The notes below the pieces were generated by a model, which had not been told where the DNA came from, searched no databases, and worked only from the letters and a program-made list of their open reading frames with translations. Source: Alphaproteobacteria bacterium (GTDB lineage: Bacteria; Myxococcota_A; UBA796; UBA2385). Taken from it: a DNA stretch of 64,000 nucleotides. Position 1 is the stretch's first letter. The number at the start of each line of letters is the position of its first letter. The stretch spans positions 62,001-126,000 of the forward strand of contig JACKEY010000004.1 of NCBI GenBank assembly GCA_020632755.1, written 5' to 3'. Positions 1 through 7,738 of the stretch are shown piece by piece. Position numbers and translations under genes: made by a program.

Positions 1-1
1 C

Positions 2-322
2 CGGGGGCTCAACCCGGTCGGCGGCTACCTGATGGCGGGCGGCGCCGCGGCGCTCGGCGGCGCGACGGCGGTCTACTACACGGCCTTCGCCCCGAACTAC
101 GCCGACATCGAAGACGCCCGCGACGACACGGCCAACACCGACGCCGACACCGCGGACACGCTCAGCACCCGCCACAACACCCTGCGGTTCACGGTGATGG
201 GCCTGGGTGGCGTCGGCGCGGCCGCGCTGGTCACGGGCGGCGTGGTGCTGTTCCTGGACGACGAACCCGGCCTGACGCCGTGGATCGGCGCCGGCATGGT
301 CGGGGTCAAGGGCCGGTTCTGA
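2..322 (+). CDS. C-terminal part of a membrane-anchored protein (partial, 5' end outside window)
   Basis: An open frame runs in from the left edge and stops at 320-322, so only the last ~106 residues are visible. Two hydrophobic segments (around MAGGAAALGGATAVYY and VMGLGGVGAAALVTGGVVLF) flank an Asp/Thr-rich polar loop, and the protein ends in GVKGRF. A C-terminal helical hairpin of this kind is common at the end of Myxococcota TPR- or PEGA-type envelope proteins; that comparison is inference. No catalytic motif is visible and function cannot be assigned. It converges on the next gene with a 15-base gap. Confidence 0.55.
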   Translation, partial: RGLNPVGGYLMAGGAAALGGATAVYYTAFAPNYADIEDARDDTANTDADTADTLSTRHNTLRFTVMGLGGVGAAALVTGGVVLFLDDEPGLTPWIGAGMVGVKGRF

Positions 323-337
323 GCCCGGCGGTCCCGC

Positions 338-1405
338 TCAGCGGCGGTGCACCGTCGCCGTGGCCGGCTGCAGCGTGACCCGCACCGGCACCCGGCTCGC
401 TCCGCTGCGGGGCCGGCTGGTCGCGCCGCCGCGGATCCACGCCGCGCCGTGCCAGACCCGATCCAGCCGGTGCACCGGCGCCAGCGGCAGGGGACCCCAC
501 CCCGCCGGCCACGACGGCGGCACGCGGGCCTCCGTCAGGCCCGCGCCGGACAGGCGGCCCGCCAGGTTCCGGAAGTTCGGCGGCACCGCGAGGTCACCCA
601 CCAGCACGACCTTGGCCGGGCCGATCGCCTGGACCAGCGCGGCCAGGATGCGGCCGCTGTCGGCCAGCCGGCGCGGCCAGCCGGGCCAGCCCGTGGGCCC
701 ATGCGCGCCGTCGAGCTGCACCGCCAGCAGCGGGAAGGTCCCAGCACCCTCGACCCGGGGGAAGGTGACGATCACCCTGGCCCCGTGGTCGTCGTGGGAC
801 GGCAGGTCGACGGCCCAGGAGTCCTCGGTGCCGCCGCAGTACTGGAAGGCGCCCCGAACGACCAGGGTCGCACCCGAGCCGGCGGCCGTGGGCGGTGGGA
901 AGCTCTTCGCCTCGCCGCCCCAGGCCGTCGCCAGGATCGTCCCCGCCTCGCCGCTCACCGGTCCGTGGAGCACGGCGACGTCGGCCTCTCCGAGCTGCTC
1001 GACCAGCGTCGCCGGGTCCACGGCGGCCCCGGCCGGCAAGGTCCACTGCACCACGCGCACCGGGGCCTCGACGGCGCCCGTGTTGGTCGCGCAGGTCCGC
1101 AGCAGCTGCGTCCAGTCGGGCCGATGGTCGGGCGGCGGCACGGGCGTCGGTGGCAGGTGGACGAGCCCGATGCCGAGCGCCCAGCCCAGCGCCAGTCCGC
1201 CTGCCAGCCAGGGGCGCCGCGCCAGGGCCGCGCGCAGGACCAGGTAGATCGCGACGACCACAGCGACGGGCTCCAGGAACAGCAGCAGCGCGCCGATGAC
1301 GCTGTCCTCGCCGATCACGTTGGCGACCACGCCGCCGGCCAGCGGTAGCAGGAAGGCCGCCAGGGCGCTCAGCGCTCTGGACTGGCGCGGCGGAGTGGTC
1401 GACAT
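338..1405 (-). CDS. Membrane-anchored endonuclease/exonuclease/phosphatase-fold protein, probably catalytically degenerate
   Basis: 355 aa. Residues ~10-70 contain two or three hydrophobic segments (LLPLAGGVVANVIG, ALLLFLEPVAVVVAIYLVL, LAGGLALGWALGIG), followed by a soluble domain. That domain resembles the EEP (exonuclease-endonuclease-phosphatase) family of VanJ-like membrane proteins: VLVGDL corresponds to the family GDFN strand and HRLDRVWHG to the IDHV/IDYI strand. The terminal SDHxPV motif reads GASRVPV, so the catalytic Asp-His is missing, and GDFN has lost its Asn (GDLA). I infer an EEP fold with reduced or no hydrolase activity. It is divergent from the TPR-like gene at 1469. No strong Shine-Dalgarno was seen at this ATG. 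Confidence 0.6.
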   Translation of the reverse strand: MSTTPPRQSRALSALAAFLLPLAGGVVANVIGEDSVIGALLLFLEPVAVVVAIYLVLRAALARRPWLAGGLALGWALGIGLVHLPPTPVPPPDHRPDWTQLLRTCATNTGAVEAPVRVVQWTLPAGAAVDPATLVEQLGEADVAVLHGPVSGEAGTILATAWGGEAKSFPPPTAAGSGATLVVRGAFQYCGGTEDSWAVDLPSHDDHGARVIVTFPRVEGAGTFPLLAVQLDGAHGPTGWPGWPRRLADSGRILAALVQAIGPAKVVLVGDLAVPPNFRNLAGRLSGAGLTEARVPPSWPAGWGPLPLAPVHRLDRVWHGAAWIRGGATSRPRSGASRVPVRVTLQPATATVHRR

Positions 1406-1468
1406 GGCGCCCAGGGGGGAGGGAGGCCGATGCTACCGTGGTCGCGGGTCGGATGCGGAGGAGGCGGC

Positions 1469-2500
1469 ATGCAGCAGCCCGGCGAGGAGATCGACGATCC
1501 CAGGGCCACGGCGGCGCGGGTCCTGGCCGAGCAGGGGCGCTGGGAGGAGGCGGCCCGCGTGTGGCACGCCCTGGCTGTCGATCTGGAGATGCTCGACCCG
1601 GGGGCGGCGGCCCAGTGCTTGTTGCTCGCGGCGGACGCCCTGCGCCGCGAGGACCAGCTGTGGGGGGCTCGCGAGCTGCTGCAGCGGGGGCAGGCGCGGG
1701 TCGGCTCGCCGGTCGAGCGGGCCATGTTCGCCATCGAGCAGGCGGGGGTGGTCGCCGAGCTCGACGGACCCACCGCGGCGCGCGCCCTGCTGGACGAGGT
1801 GCTGCGGGAGGGCTGCACGGACCGGCAGGCGGTGCTGGCGCAGGACCTGCGGGTCGGGCTGCTCCTGGAGGCGCTGCAGCTCGACGCGGCCGAGGCTGCG
1901 GCCGTCGCGATCCCCGTGCCCGTGGCCCGCGACTACCGGCTGGCCACCGTGCACCGGGTGCGCGGTCGGCTCGGCGACGCCCAGGCCTGCCTGCGGCGGG
2001 TGCGCGCTGCGATGTCCGCCGACCCGGCCTGGGACGGGCCGCGGGCGGCGCTCGAGTCCGAGTCCGCCGAGCAGGCCCTGCTCCTGGGCGAGCCCGACGC
2101 TGCCCTGGCCGCTGCGCAGGAAGCCCGCGCGCTGTGGACCCGCGCCCGACGGCGCGCGGGCCTGATGCGCGCCGCGGCGCTCGAGGCCCGGGCCCGCGTC
2201 GCCCTGGGCCAGGCGCCGCTGACCGCCGAGCTGGACCGGGCGCTGGACTACGCCGCGGACCGGCGGCTGGCCGCGCTGCGGGTCGAGATCCTGTTCGCCC
2301 GCGGAGCCGTGCGCCGGGCCGAGGGGCACGAGGGGGCGGCCGTCGACCTGCGCGCGGCGGCCGACGAAGCGCGGGCCCTGGGCGCCCACCTGACCGAAGG
2401 GCGCGTGCTGGCGACGCTGCTGGACCTGCGAGCCGGCGGTTCGGCCGCCGACGGCCAGCGGGCGGCGGAGCTGTTGAGAGACACGGCCTGGGCCCGCTGA
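1469..2500 (+). CDS. Predicted alpha-helical (TPR-like) repeat protein, cytoplasmic
   Basis: 343 aa from the ATG at 1469, chosen because GGAGGAGG (1457-1464) lies four bases upstream. An in-frame ATG at 1430 lacks such a site. The protein is almost entirely Ala/Leu/Arg/Glu-rich helix pairs of about 34-38 residues (AARVLAEQGRWEEAARVWHAL, ALRREDQLWGARELLQRGQA), as expected for TPR-like scaffolds. No signal peptide, membrane segment or catalytic motif is visible. It stands alone, divergent from the EEP-like gene. TPR proteins usually mediate protein-protein contacts, and the partner here is unknown. Confidence 0.6.
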   Translation: MQQPGEEIDDPRATAARVLAEQGRWEEAARVWHALAVDLEMLDPGAAAQCLLLAADALRREDQLWGARELLQRGQARVGSPVERAMFAIEQAGVVAELDGPTAARALLDEVLREGCTDRQAVLAQDLRVGLLLEALQLDAAEAAAVAIPVPVARDYRLATVHRVRGRLGDAQACLRRVRAAMSADPAWDGPRAALESESAEQALLLGEPDAALAAAQEARALWTRARRRAGLMRAAALEARARVALGQAPLTAELDRALDYAADRRLAALRVEILFARGAVRRAEGHEGAAVDLRAAADEARALGAHLTEGRVLATLLDLRAGGSAADGQRAAELLRDTAWAR

Positions 2501-2623
2501 CCGGACGCCTCGCGCCGCTCCACGGGTCCTCGCACCGCAACGCATCCTGGAACGCAGCATCCACAGCGACCGGATGCCCCGTCGGGCCTATGCTCTCCCC
2601 ATCCTCCCCCTGGAGCCCCCCCC

Positions 2624-3328
2624 ATGAGCCTGCTGTTCTCCGCCGCCGTGCTGCTGTCGTCCTCCCTGGCCCTCGCCGACGACACCCCCTCCCAGCAGGA
2701 CCCGGCCGCCACCGACGCCCCGATGGAAGAAGAAGCCGCGCCCGCCGCGGGCCCGACGACCTACACCATCGACCCGGCCAAGGGCCTGCTCTACGTCCAG
2801 GTGTTCAAGGACCAGTCGACCGTCGCCGCCGGCCTGTCCCACGACCACGTGATGCAGGCCAAGGGCTACTCCGGGAGCTTCACCTGGAACCCCGACGACC
2901 CCAGCAGCTGCAAGGTCGACGTGACCGTGCCGGTCGCCCAGCTCGACGTCGACCCGCAGTGGCTGCGCGACAAGGTCGGCTACGAAGGCGAGCTGTCCGA
3001 CGGCGACCGCAAGAGCATCCGCAAGAACATGCTGGCCAAGGATCAGCTCAACGGCGAGAGCTTCCCGACGATCAGCTTCGCGTCGAAGAGCTGCGCGGGC
3101 TCGGGCGGCAGCGTGAAGGTCCAGGGCGACATGACCCTGCGGGGCCAGACGAAGCCCGTGACCGTGACCCTGAAGGTCGATGCCGACGGCAGCACGCTGA
3201 CCGCGACCGGCGCCTTCCAGGCCCGCGGCAGCGACTTCGGCCTCGAGCCGTTCAGCGCGATGCTCGGTGCGCTCAAGAACCGCGACGACCTGTCGTGGAG
3301 CGTGCAGCTGGTCGGCGCCGCGCAGTAG
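2624..3328 (+). CDS. YceI-like domain protein, secreted
   Basis: 234 aa with a signal peptide (MSLLFSAAVLLSSSLALA, cleavage near ALA-DD), an acidic Ala/Pro/Glu-rich linker to about residue 45, then a YceI-type domain starting TYTIDPAKG. Family-like features include LSHDHVM near the start, FPTISF in the middle, MTLRGQTKPVTVTLKV toward the end, and the paired basic/acidic central segment. YceI domains form a lipocalin-like barrel that binds polyisoprenoid or amphiphilic ligands in the periplasm; ligand binding here is inferred from family membership. GGAG at 2609-2612 precedes the ATG. It converges on the DUF4328 gene. Confidence 0.82.
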   Translation: MSLLFSAAVLLSSSLALADDTPSQQDPAATDAPMEEEAAPAAGPTTYTIDPAKGLLYVQVFKDQSTVAAGLSHDHVMQAKGYSGSFTWNPDDPSSCKVDVTVPVAQLDVDPQWLRDKVGYEGELSDGDRKSIRKNMLAKDQLNGESFPTISFASKSCAGSGGSVKVQGDMTLRGQTKPVTVTLKVDADGSTLTATGAFQARGSDFGLEPFSAMLGALKNRDDLSWSVQLVGAAQ

Positions 3329-3369
3329 CGCCACCAGAGCCGCCGCGGCCCCGTCGTCGTGCCCGCCGC

Positions 3370-3987
3370 TCAGTTCGCCTGGGCGGCGGCCTGCTCGACC
3401 CGCTCGGTCAGCTGGCGCAGCACGCGGATGGCGAACACCGCGGCGGCGACGGTCAGGATCTGCACGAAGCCGTCCATGATCGCGACGACCATCTGGTCGT
3501 CCATCTTCAAGCTGATGCGCGTCGTGAAGTTGCTGACCAGGTTGCTGCCGATCCAGAAGCCCCACCAGGCGTTGATGAACGACGGCTCGGCGTCGGGGCG
3601 GTCCCGCGGGTCGGGCGCCGACCAGCGCCACAACGCGCGGGTCATGTCGCGGGGCCGGATCAGGTTGATGAACGGCACGAACCACCAGCCGACGCTGCCT
3701 CCGGGGGTGGGCAGGTCGGTCAGGGCTTCGTCCTGGTCGCCGACCAGCGCGCGGACGGCCACGGTGGTCCGGTTGAACCAGACCAGGAAGGTCACCCACG
3801 CCAGCACCAGCGTCAGGATGAGCCCGATGGCGGGCAGCGCCTGCAGCACCAGCAGCGCTTCGTTGTCGGGCGCGAGCGCCGACAGGAACATCAACAGGCT
3901 GAGCACCACCCCGTCGGCGGTGTGCAGGATGATCGCGATGCCGGCGGCCATCGCGGCGGCGCGGGGGGCCTGGATCTGGGCGGACAT
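3370..3987 (-). CDS. DUF4328 family integral membrane protein
   Basis: 205 aa. The start is the ATG complementary to 3985-3987 (MSAQIQAPRAAAM), because upstream sequence in this frame is an antisense shadow of the DUF4105 gene. About four hydrophobic segments (IAIILHTADGVVLSLLMFLSAL, LPAIGLILTLVLAWVTFLVWF, WWGFWIGSNLVSNF and the C-terminal VQILTVAAAVFAIRVL) surround the DUF4328 signature PFINLIRPRDMTRALWRWSAP, with WWGFWIGSNL following it. The family's function is unknown. Nothing in the context assigns a role. Confidence 0.8.
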   Translation of the reverse strand: MSAQIQAPRAAAMAAGIAIILHTADGVVLSLLMFLSALAPDNEALLVLQALPAIGLILTLVLAWVTFLVWFNRTTVAVRALVGDQDEALTDLPTPGGSVGWWFVPFINLIRPRDMTRALWRWSAPDPRDRPDAEPSFINAWWGFWIGSNLVSNFTTRISLKMDDQMVVAIMDGFVQILTVAAAVFAIRVLRQLTERVEQAAAQAN

Positions 3988-4034
3988 GCGGGGCTTCCGG
4001 GGACGTGGGGGATCTCGCACGGGGACGGCGCAGC

Positions 4035-6068
4035 CTACCAGTACCACCACAGCTCGGTGGACAGCTCGTCGTCCGCCGGGCCGTCGCCGCGGGCGGTGTG
4101 GCGCCCGCGGACGCGGGCCTCCAGTCCGCGGCCCAGGTGGACGCTGCCGGCCACGTCGGTCTGCCAGACGAGCGCCTGGGTGCCGGGGAGCAGGCCGTCG
4201 GCGCCCCACAGGCCGTACCGCGCACGGCCCTCGGCCAGCAGGCGCAGCGTCGGCACCGGAGCCAGCAGCAGGCCCGCCGCGGCACCCGGGCCCAGCCGCA
4301 GGTGGCGCCCGACTCCGGGACCCACCGCGGCTTCGCCCTCGACGAAGCCGAAGACCGTGGCGGCCTCGGTGCCGGCGGCCAGCCCCGGGCCGCCCCACAG
4401 CTCGTAGGCCAGGCACTGGCGCCGGGGGCTGCAGTCACCGGCCGCCAGGGCATCCCACCGCGTGTTCCAGCCGGTCTCCAGCCGCCAGGCCATGGCCGGC
4501 AGCCAGCGCTCGCTGCGGGCCAGGCTGGCCGCGCTGAACAGGCTGAGCTGCGACAGCACCGGCGCGCCGTCCAGCGGCAGGTCGACGGCGACGTGCACCA
4601 TCTCGAGCTTGCTGCCCGCCGTGTAGGCGTCCTGGGGCGCCAGCAGGTCGTGCAGGGCCGGGCGCAGGCGGATCCGGGCGAAGGGGGCGCCGTCGTCGGT
4701 GATGCCGGCGCCCAGCGCGGCCATGCCGGGGCGGTGGCCGGCGTGGGGCGCGGCCTTGTCGGGCACCTCGATCTCCCGCGGCGGCACGGCGACCCGGCCG
4801 CGGGCCAGCAGCAGCCGCTGGTCGCGGGCCACGGCGTCGCCTTCGGGGTGGTCGCCGGCCCGGTAGCGGTGCAGCTCGTAGGCCGCATCGAGCACGTCGG
4901 CGGCGCGGCGGTCGGGCAGGGCGGCGACGGTGTCCAGGTCGGCCGGGTCGGCGTGCACGGCCAGCCGCCGGGCCAGGGCGCGGTCGTCGGGCAGCAGGGC
5001 GTCGCGGCGGGCCACCAGCTCGGCGTGGCGGGACAGCCGCCGCCGCGGCGTGCCGACCAGCTCGGTGTGGCGGACCATCGTGCGCAGGGTGGACGTCGGG
5101 AAGACCCAGGCGGTGTAGCGGTCGGTGAGCCGCAGGGCCGGGTCCATGCCCTCGAGCAGCGCGAGCAGCTGATAGCTGCAGTTCTCGTCGAAGTAGTGGT
5201 ACCGGAAGGGGGTGGGGCCGACCTCCCACAGGTGGTCCAGCATCCGGTCGATGTCGTCGGCGTCCAGGGCCAGCGGGTACTCCCACAGGTCCCGGTTCTC
5301 GAGGGCGTTGTACTCGCGCACCTTCAGGTAGTAGGGCAGGGTCGCGAAGAAGCCCGGGAACCAGCCCACGATGCCGGCCACCGGGTAGAGGATCGGGTTG
5401 GTGGTCCAGGGGTCGGCCGCGAAGTTGACCGTGTTCGCCAGCAGCTCCTTGCCCCCGGCCCGGTCCAGCCGCAGGAAGGTGTGGCCGAACATGCTGGCCG
5501 GGTTGCCCATGTAGGCGTCGGCGAACACCAGGGTCACGGCATCGGGATGCAGCCGGGCCTTCCAGTCGTCGAGCTCCGGGCAGGGCTGGCGGGGCAGCCG
5601 CGCCTCATCGATGGCCAGCGCCTCGTAGAGCCAGCGTGTCCGGGCCGGGAACCGGCACTGGGGGTGCTGCGCCTCCCAGGCGGGCTCCTCCTCCTCCTCT
5701 CCCGACGCCTCCTCCTCTCCCGACGCCGCCTCCTCTCCCGACGCCTCCTCCTCTCCCGACGCCTCCTCCTCTCCCGACGCCTCCCCGTGCACCCACAGTG
5801 GCCCGACCGCCGGCGCGAACAGCCCCTCGATGGTCGCGCGCAGCTCGGCTTCCGGGTCGTGCTTGCCACGTTCGGCCAGGAAGAACAGCGACCCGTCGGC
5901 CTGGGACATCCAGACGTCCGGCTCGCGGCCCTTGTAGTGGCCGAGCACGCGCCACTCGTGGCGCTCGTGCAGGCGCAGCACGGCCGCGTCCGCCAGCAGG
6001 ACGTCGAGGTAGGCGGGGTCCGGGGGCCCGGCCGCCGCCACCGCGATCATGGCGGCCAGCAGCAGCAC
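4035..6068 (-). CDS. DUF4105 (Lnb N-terminal-like) periplasmic protein
   Basis: 677 aa starting at a GTG with a signal peptide (MLLLAAMIAVAAAG). The central region has the DUF4105 hallmarks: DAVTLVFADAYMGNPASMFGHTF, near residue 180, and YHYFDENCSYQLLALLE, near residue 300, whose His and Cys are conserved in the family. The C-terminal third is rich in short beta-like segments and ends ELWWYW, suggesting an outer-membrane-associated part. Residues ~96-130 consist of a tandem hexapeptide A-S-G-E-E-E/A encoded by an 18-bp repeat. DUF4105 is related to the N-terminal periplasmic domain of lacto-N-biosidase-type proteins; its activity is not established. The DUF3015 gene lies 29 bp upstream on the same strand, so the two are probably cotranscribed. 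Confidence 0.82.
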   Translation of the reverse strand: MLLLAAMIAVAAAGPPDPAYLDVLLADAAVLRLHERHEWRVLGHYKGREPDVWMSQADGSLFFLAERGKHDPEAELRATIEGLFAPAVGPLWVHGEASGEEEASGEEEASGEEAASGEEEASGEEEEEPAWEAQHPQCRFPARTRWLYEALAIDEARLPRQPCPELDDWKARLHPDAVTLVFADAYMGNPASMFGHTFLRLDRAGGKELLANTVNFAADPWTTNPILYPVAGIVGWFPGFFATLPYYLKVREYNALENRDLWEYPLALDADDIDRMLDHLWEVGPTPFRYHYFDENCSYQLLALLEGMDPALRLTDRYTAWVFPTSTLRTMVRHTELVGTPRRRLSRHAELVARRDALLPDDRALARRLAVHADPADLDTVAALPDRRAADVLDAAYELHRYRAGDHPEGDAVARDQRLLLARGRVAVPPREIEVPDKAAPHAGHRPGMAALGAGITDDGAPFARIRLRPALHDLLAPQDAYTAGSKLEMVHVAVDLPLDGAPVLSQLSLFSAASLARSERWLPAMAWRLETGWNTRWDALAAGDCSPRRQCLAYELWGGPGLAAGTEAATVFGFVEGEAAVGPGVGRHLRLGPGAAAGLLLAPVPTLRLLAEGRARYGLWGADGLLPGTQALVWQTDVAGSVHLGRGLEARVRGRHTARGDGPADDELSTELWWYW
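5690..5785 (-). repeat. 18-bp tandem repeat inside the DUF4105 gene (ASGEEE hexapeptides)
   Basis: The plus strand reads about five consecutive copies of CCTCCTCCTCTCCCGACG with single-base variants. On the coding strand each copy gives Ala-Ser-Gly-Glu-Glu-Glu/Ala, so changes in copy number preserve the frame. It lies between the N-terminal region and the DUF4105 core as an acidic linker. Confidence 0.9.
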
Positions 6069-6097
6069 GGCGCCCCCGGTGTCCGGACCTCAGGCGC

Positions 6098-6598
6098 TCA
6101 GATGCGCTTGCAGCCGTCGGCGAAGACGGGGTCCATGGACAGCTGCAGCTTGAAGCCGTACAGCGCCTGGATCGGGGTCGTCTGCTCCGTCGGGAAGACG
6201 GCCTCGTAGTGGTCCTGGGCGAAGCCGCCCAGGGCGGGCTGCACGTCGGCTTCGCAGGCCAGCAGGGTCGCGAAGGCGTCGAGGTACTCGCCCTGGCCGC
6301 GGGCCATGTCGCGGCGGAGCGCGTCGAGGTTGGCCTCGGCGAAGGCTTCCTGTTCCTTGTCGGCGCGCACGATGCCGCCGCTGGTGCAGTTGCTGGTGCC
6401 CGACGTGATGCCGAAGGTCTGCGTGGCGAAGGTGCCGTTGGTGGTCGCCGCGAAGATCTGCAGGATGTTGTCCTGGGTGATGATCATGCTGCCCAGGCCG
6501 CAGCCGGCGCTGCCGTAGTCGGCGAGGGCGGCGGGCGAGAAGGCGAGCAGGGCGAGGGCGGTGCTGCCGACGAGGGCAGAAGGCGCGAGGCGACGCAT
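6098..6598 (-). CDS. DUF3015 family secreted protein
   Basis: 166 aa from the ATG at 6598, preferred over the ATG at 6604 because a GGAG lies six bases before it and only one base before the other. The signal peptide is MRRLAPSALVGSTALALLAFSPAALA-D. The mature protein begins with the DUF3015 signature YGSAGCGLGSMI and continues TTNGTFATQTFGITSGTSNC, then a helical half with the conserved Cys near LLACEAD. The family is periplasmic and of unknown function. Its position directly before a DUF4105 gene suggests a shared envelope role, which is inference. Confidence 0.85.
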   Translation of the reverse strand: MRRLAPSALVGSTALALLAFSPAALADYGSAGCGLGSMIITQDNILQIFAATTNGTFATQTFGITSGTSNCTSGGIVRADKEQEAFAEANLDALRRDMARGQGEYLDAFATLLACEADVQPALGGFAQDHYEAVFPTEQTTPIQALYGFKLQLSMDPVFADGCKRI

Positions 6599-6688
6599 GG
6601 ACATCTCCGGTCGGGGGGAGAGGCGATGCTGTCACGGGAGGCGACCCGCGGCAATGCCCACGGGGCGCCGGTCTTCGGCTGACGATCG

Positions 6689-7738
6689 TCAGGCGGCCAG
6701 GCTGTCGACGGCAGCCCGCATCAACCCCGGGATCGCGGCGCAGGTCGGCACGATCAGCGGCCGCGTGACGGGGCTGCGGGCCAGCCGCAGCAGGGCGCCG
6801 GTGGCCGAGAGGTACCGGCGCGTGATGCGGGTCCAGGCGGCTTCGTAGTCGTGCGGCCGGTCCGCGACGATGGCGTCGACCGCGGCCCGGGCTTCGTCCA
6901 GGCCGAGCCGGATGCCTTCGCCGGTGATCGGGTCCAGGTAGCCCGACGCGTCGCCGACCAGCAGCACGCGGCCCTGGGTGCGCGCGCGCGTGCGCTGCTC
7001 GAAGGGGCCGGCGCCACGCACGTGGGACGCCGCGGGTGCGCCGGCCACGCGCTCCGCCAGGGCGGGGAAGTCGGACAGCAGGCGGTCGAAGGGCCCGGCC
7101 TGGTCGTCGCGGTCGGGGGCCCGGTCCTGGAACCACAGCATCGCGATGCCGACCAGCCCGTCGTCGACGGGGGTCACATAGGCCTCGGCCACGGGGGACC
7201 AGTGCACCTCGACCCGGTCGGACCACGGCGCCACGGCGTAGTGTCGGCGGATGCCCAGCCGCTTGGGCCGTCGGGCCGGGGCCTGCAGGCCCAGCTGGGC
7301 GCGGATGCCCGAGTGCAGCCCGTCGGCGGCGACCAGGTAGCGGGCCCGCAGCTCGCCGACCTGCACGCCGTCCGCGTCCTGGCGGATCGTGCCCGCGCGC
7401 CCGAGCGAGATGTCCACGCCCAGCTCCCGCGCCCGCTCGCCGAAGGCCGCGTGCAGCGCCAGCCGCCGCACCCCGAGCCCGGGCCCGGCCGAGAAGTCGG
7501 CGAAGGCGCTGCGCTCGCCCTGCACGTAGCGGATGCCCGTGAACGGGCGGCCCGTGGCCGGCCGCACACCCAGCCGCTCCAGCCCCAACACGGCGGGCGG
7601 CATCAGCCCCTCGCCGCAGGCCTTGTCGATGACGCCGTCCTGGTGCTCGATCACGGTGACGCGCAGCCCGCGCAGGCGGGCCTCGATGGCCGTGGCCAGC
7701 CCTGCCGGCCCGCCGCCCACGACCAGCAGGTCCCTCAC
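6689..7738 (-). CDS. FAD-dependent monooxygenase / geranylgeranyl-reductase-like flavoprotein of the type III PKS cluster
   Basis: 349 aa starting at GTG 7738, whose GTGA overlaps the stop of the upstream FAAL gene. The N-terminal Rossmann motif VVGGGPAGLATAIEARLRG is followed by an acidic residue (TVIEHQ), the mid-protein motif is VAADGLHSGIRAQLG, and the second FAD motif is LLVGDASGYLDPITGEGIRLGLDEA. This matches the class A flavin monooxygenase / geranylgeranyl-reductase-like superfamily. In phenolic-lipid clusters such as srsABC of Streptomyces griseus a flavoprotein hydroxylase oxidises the alkylresorcinol ring. By context this enzyme is inferred to tailor the lipid product here. It is the last gene of the cluster. 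Confidence 0.8.
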   Translation of the reverse strand: MRDLLVVGGGPAGLATAIEARLRGLRVTVIEHQDGVIDKACGEGLMPPAVLGLERLGVRPATGRPFTGIRYVQGERSAFADFSAGPGLGVRRLALHAAFGERARELGVDISLGRAGTIRQDADGVQVGELRARYLVAADGLHSGIRAQLGLQAPARRPKRLGIRRHYAVAPWSDRVEVHWSPVAEAYVTPVDDGLVGIAMLWFQDRAPDRDDQAGPFDRLLSDFPALAERVAGAPAASHVRGAGPFEQRTRARTQGRVLLVGDASGYLDPITGEGIRLGLDEARAAVDAIVADRPHDYEAAWTRITRRYLSATGALLRLARSPVTRPLIVPTCAAIPGLMRAAVDSLAA

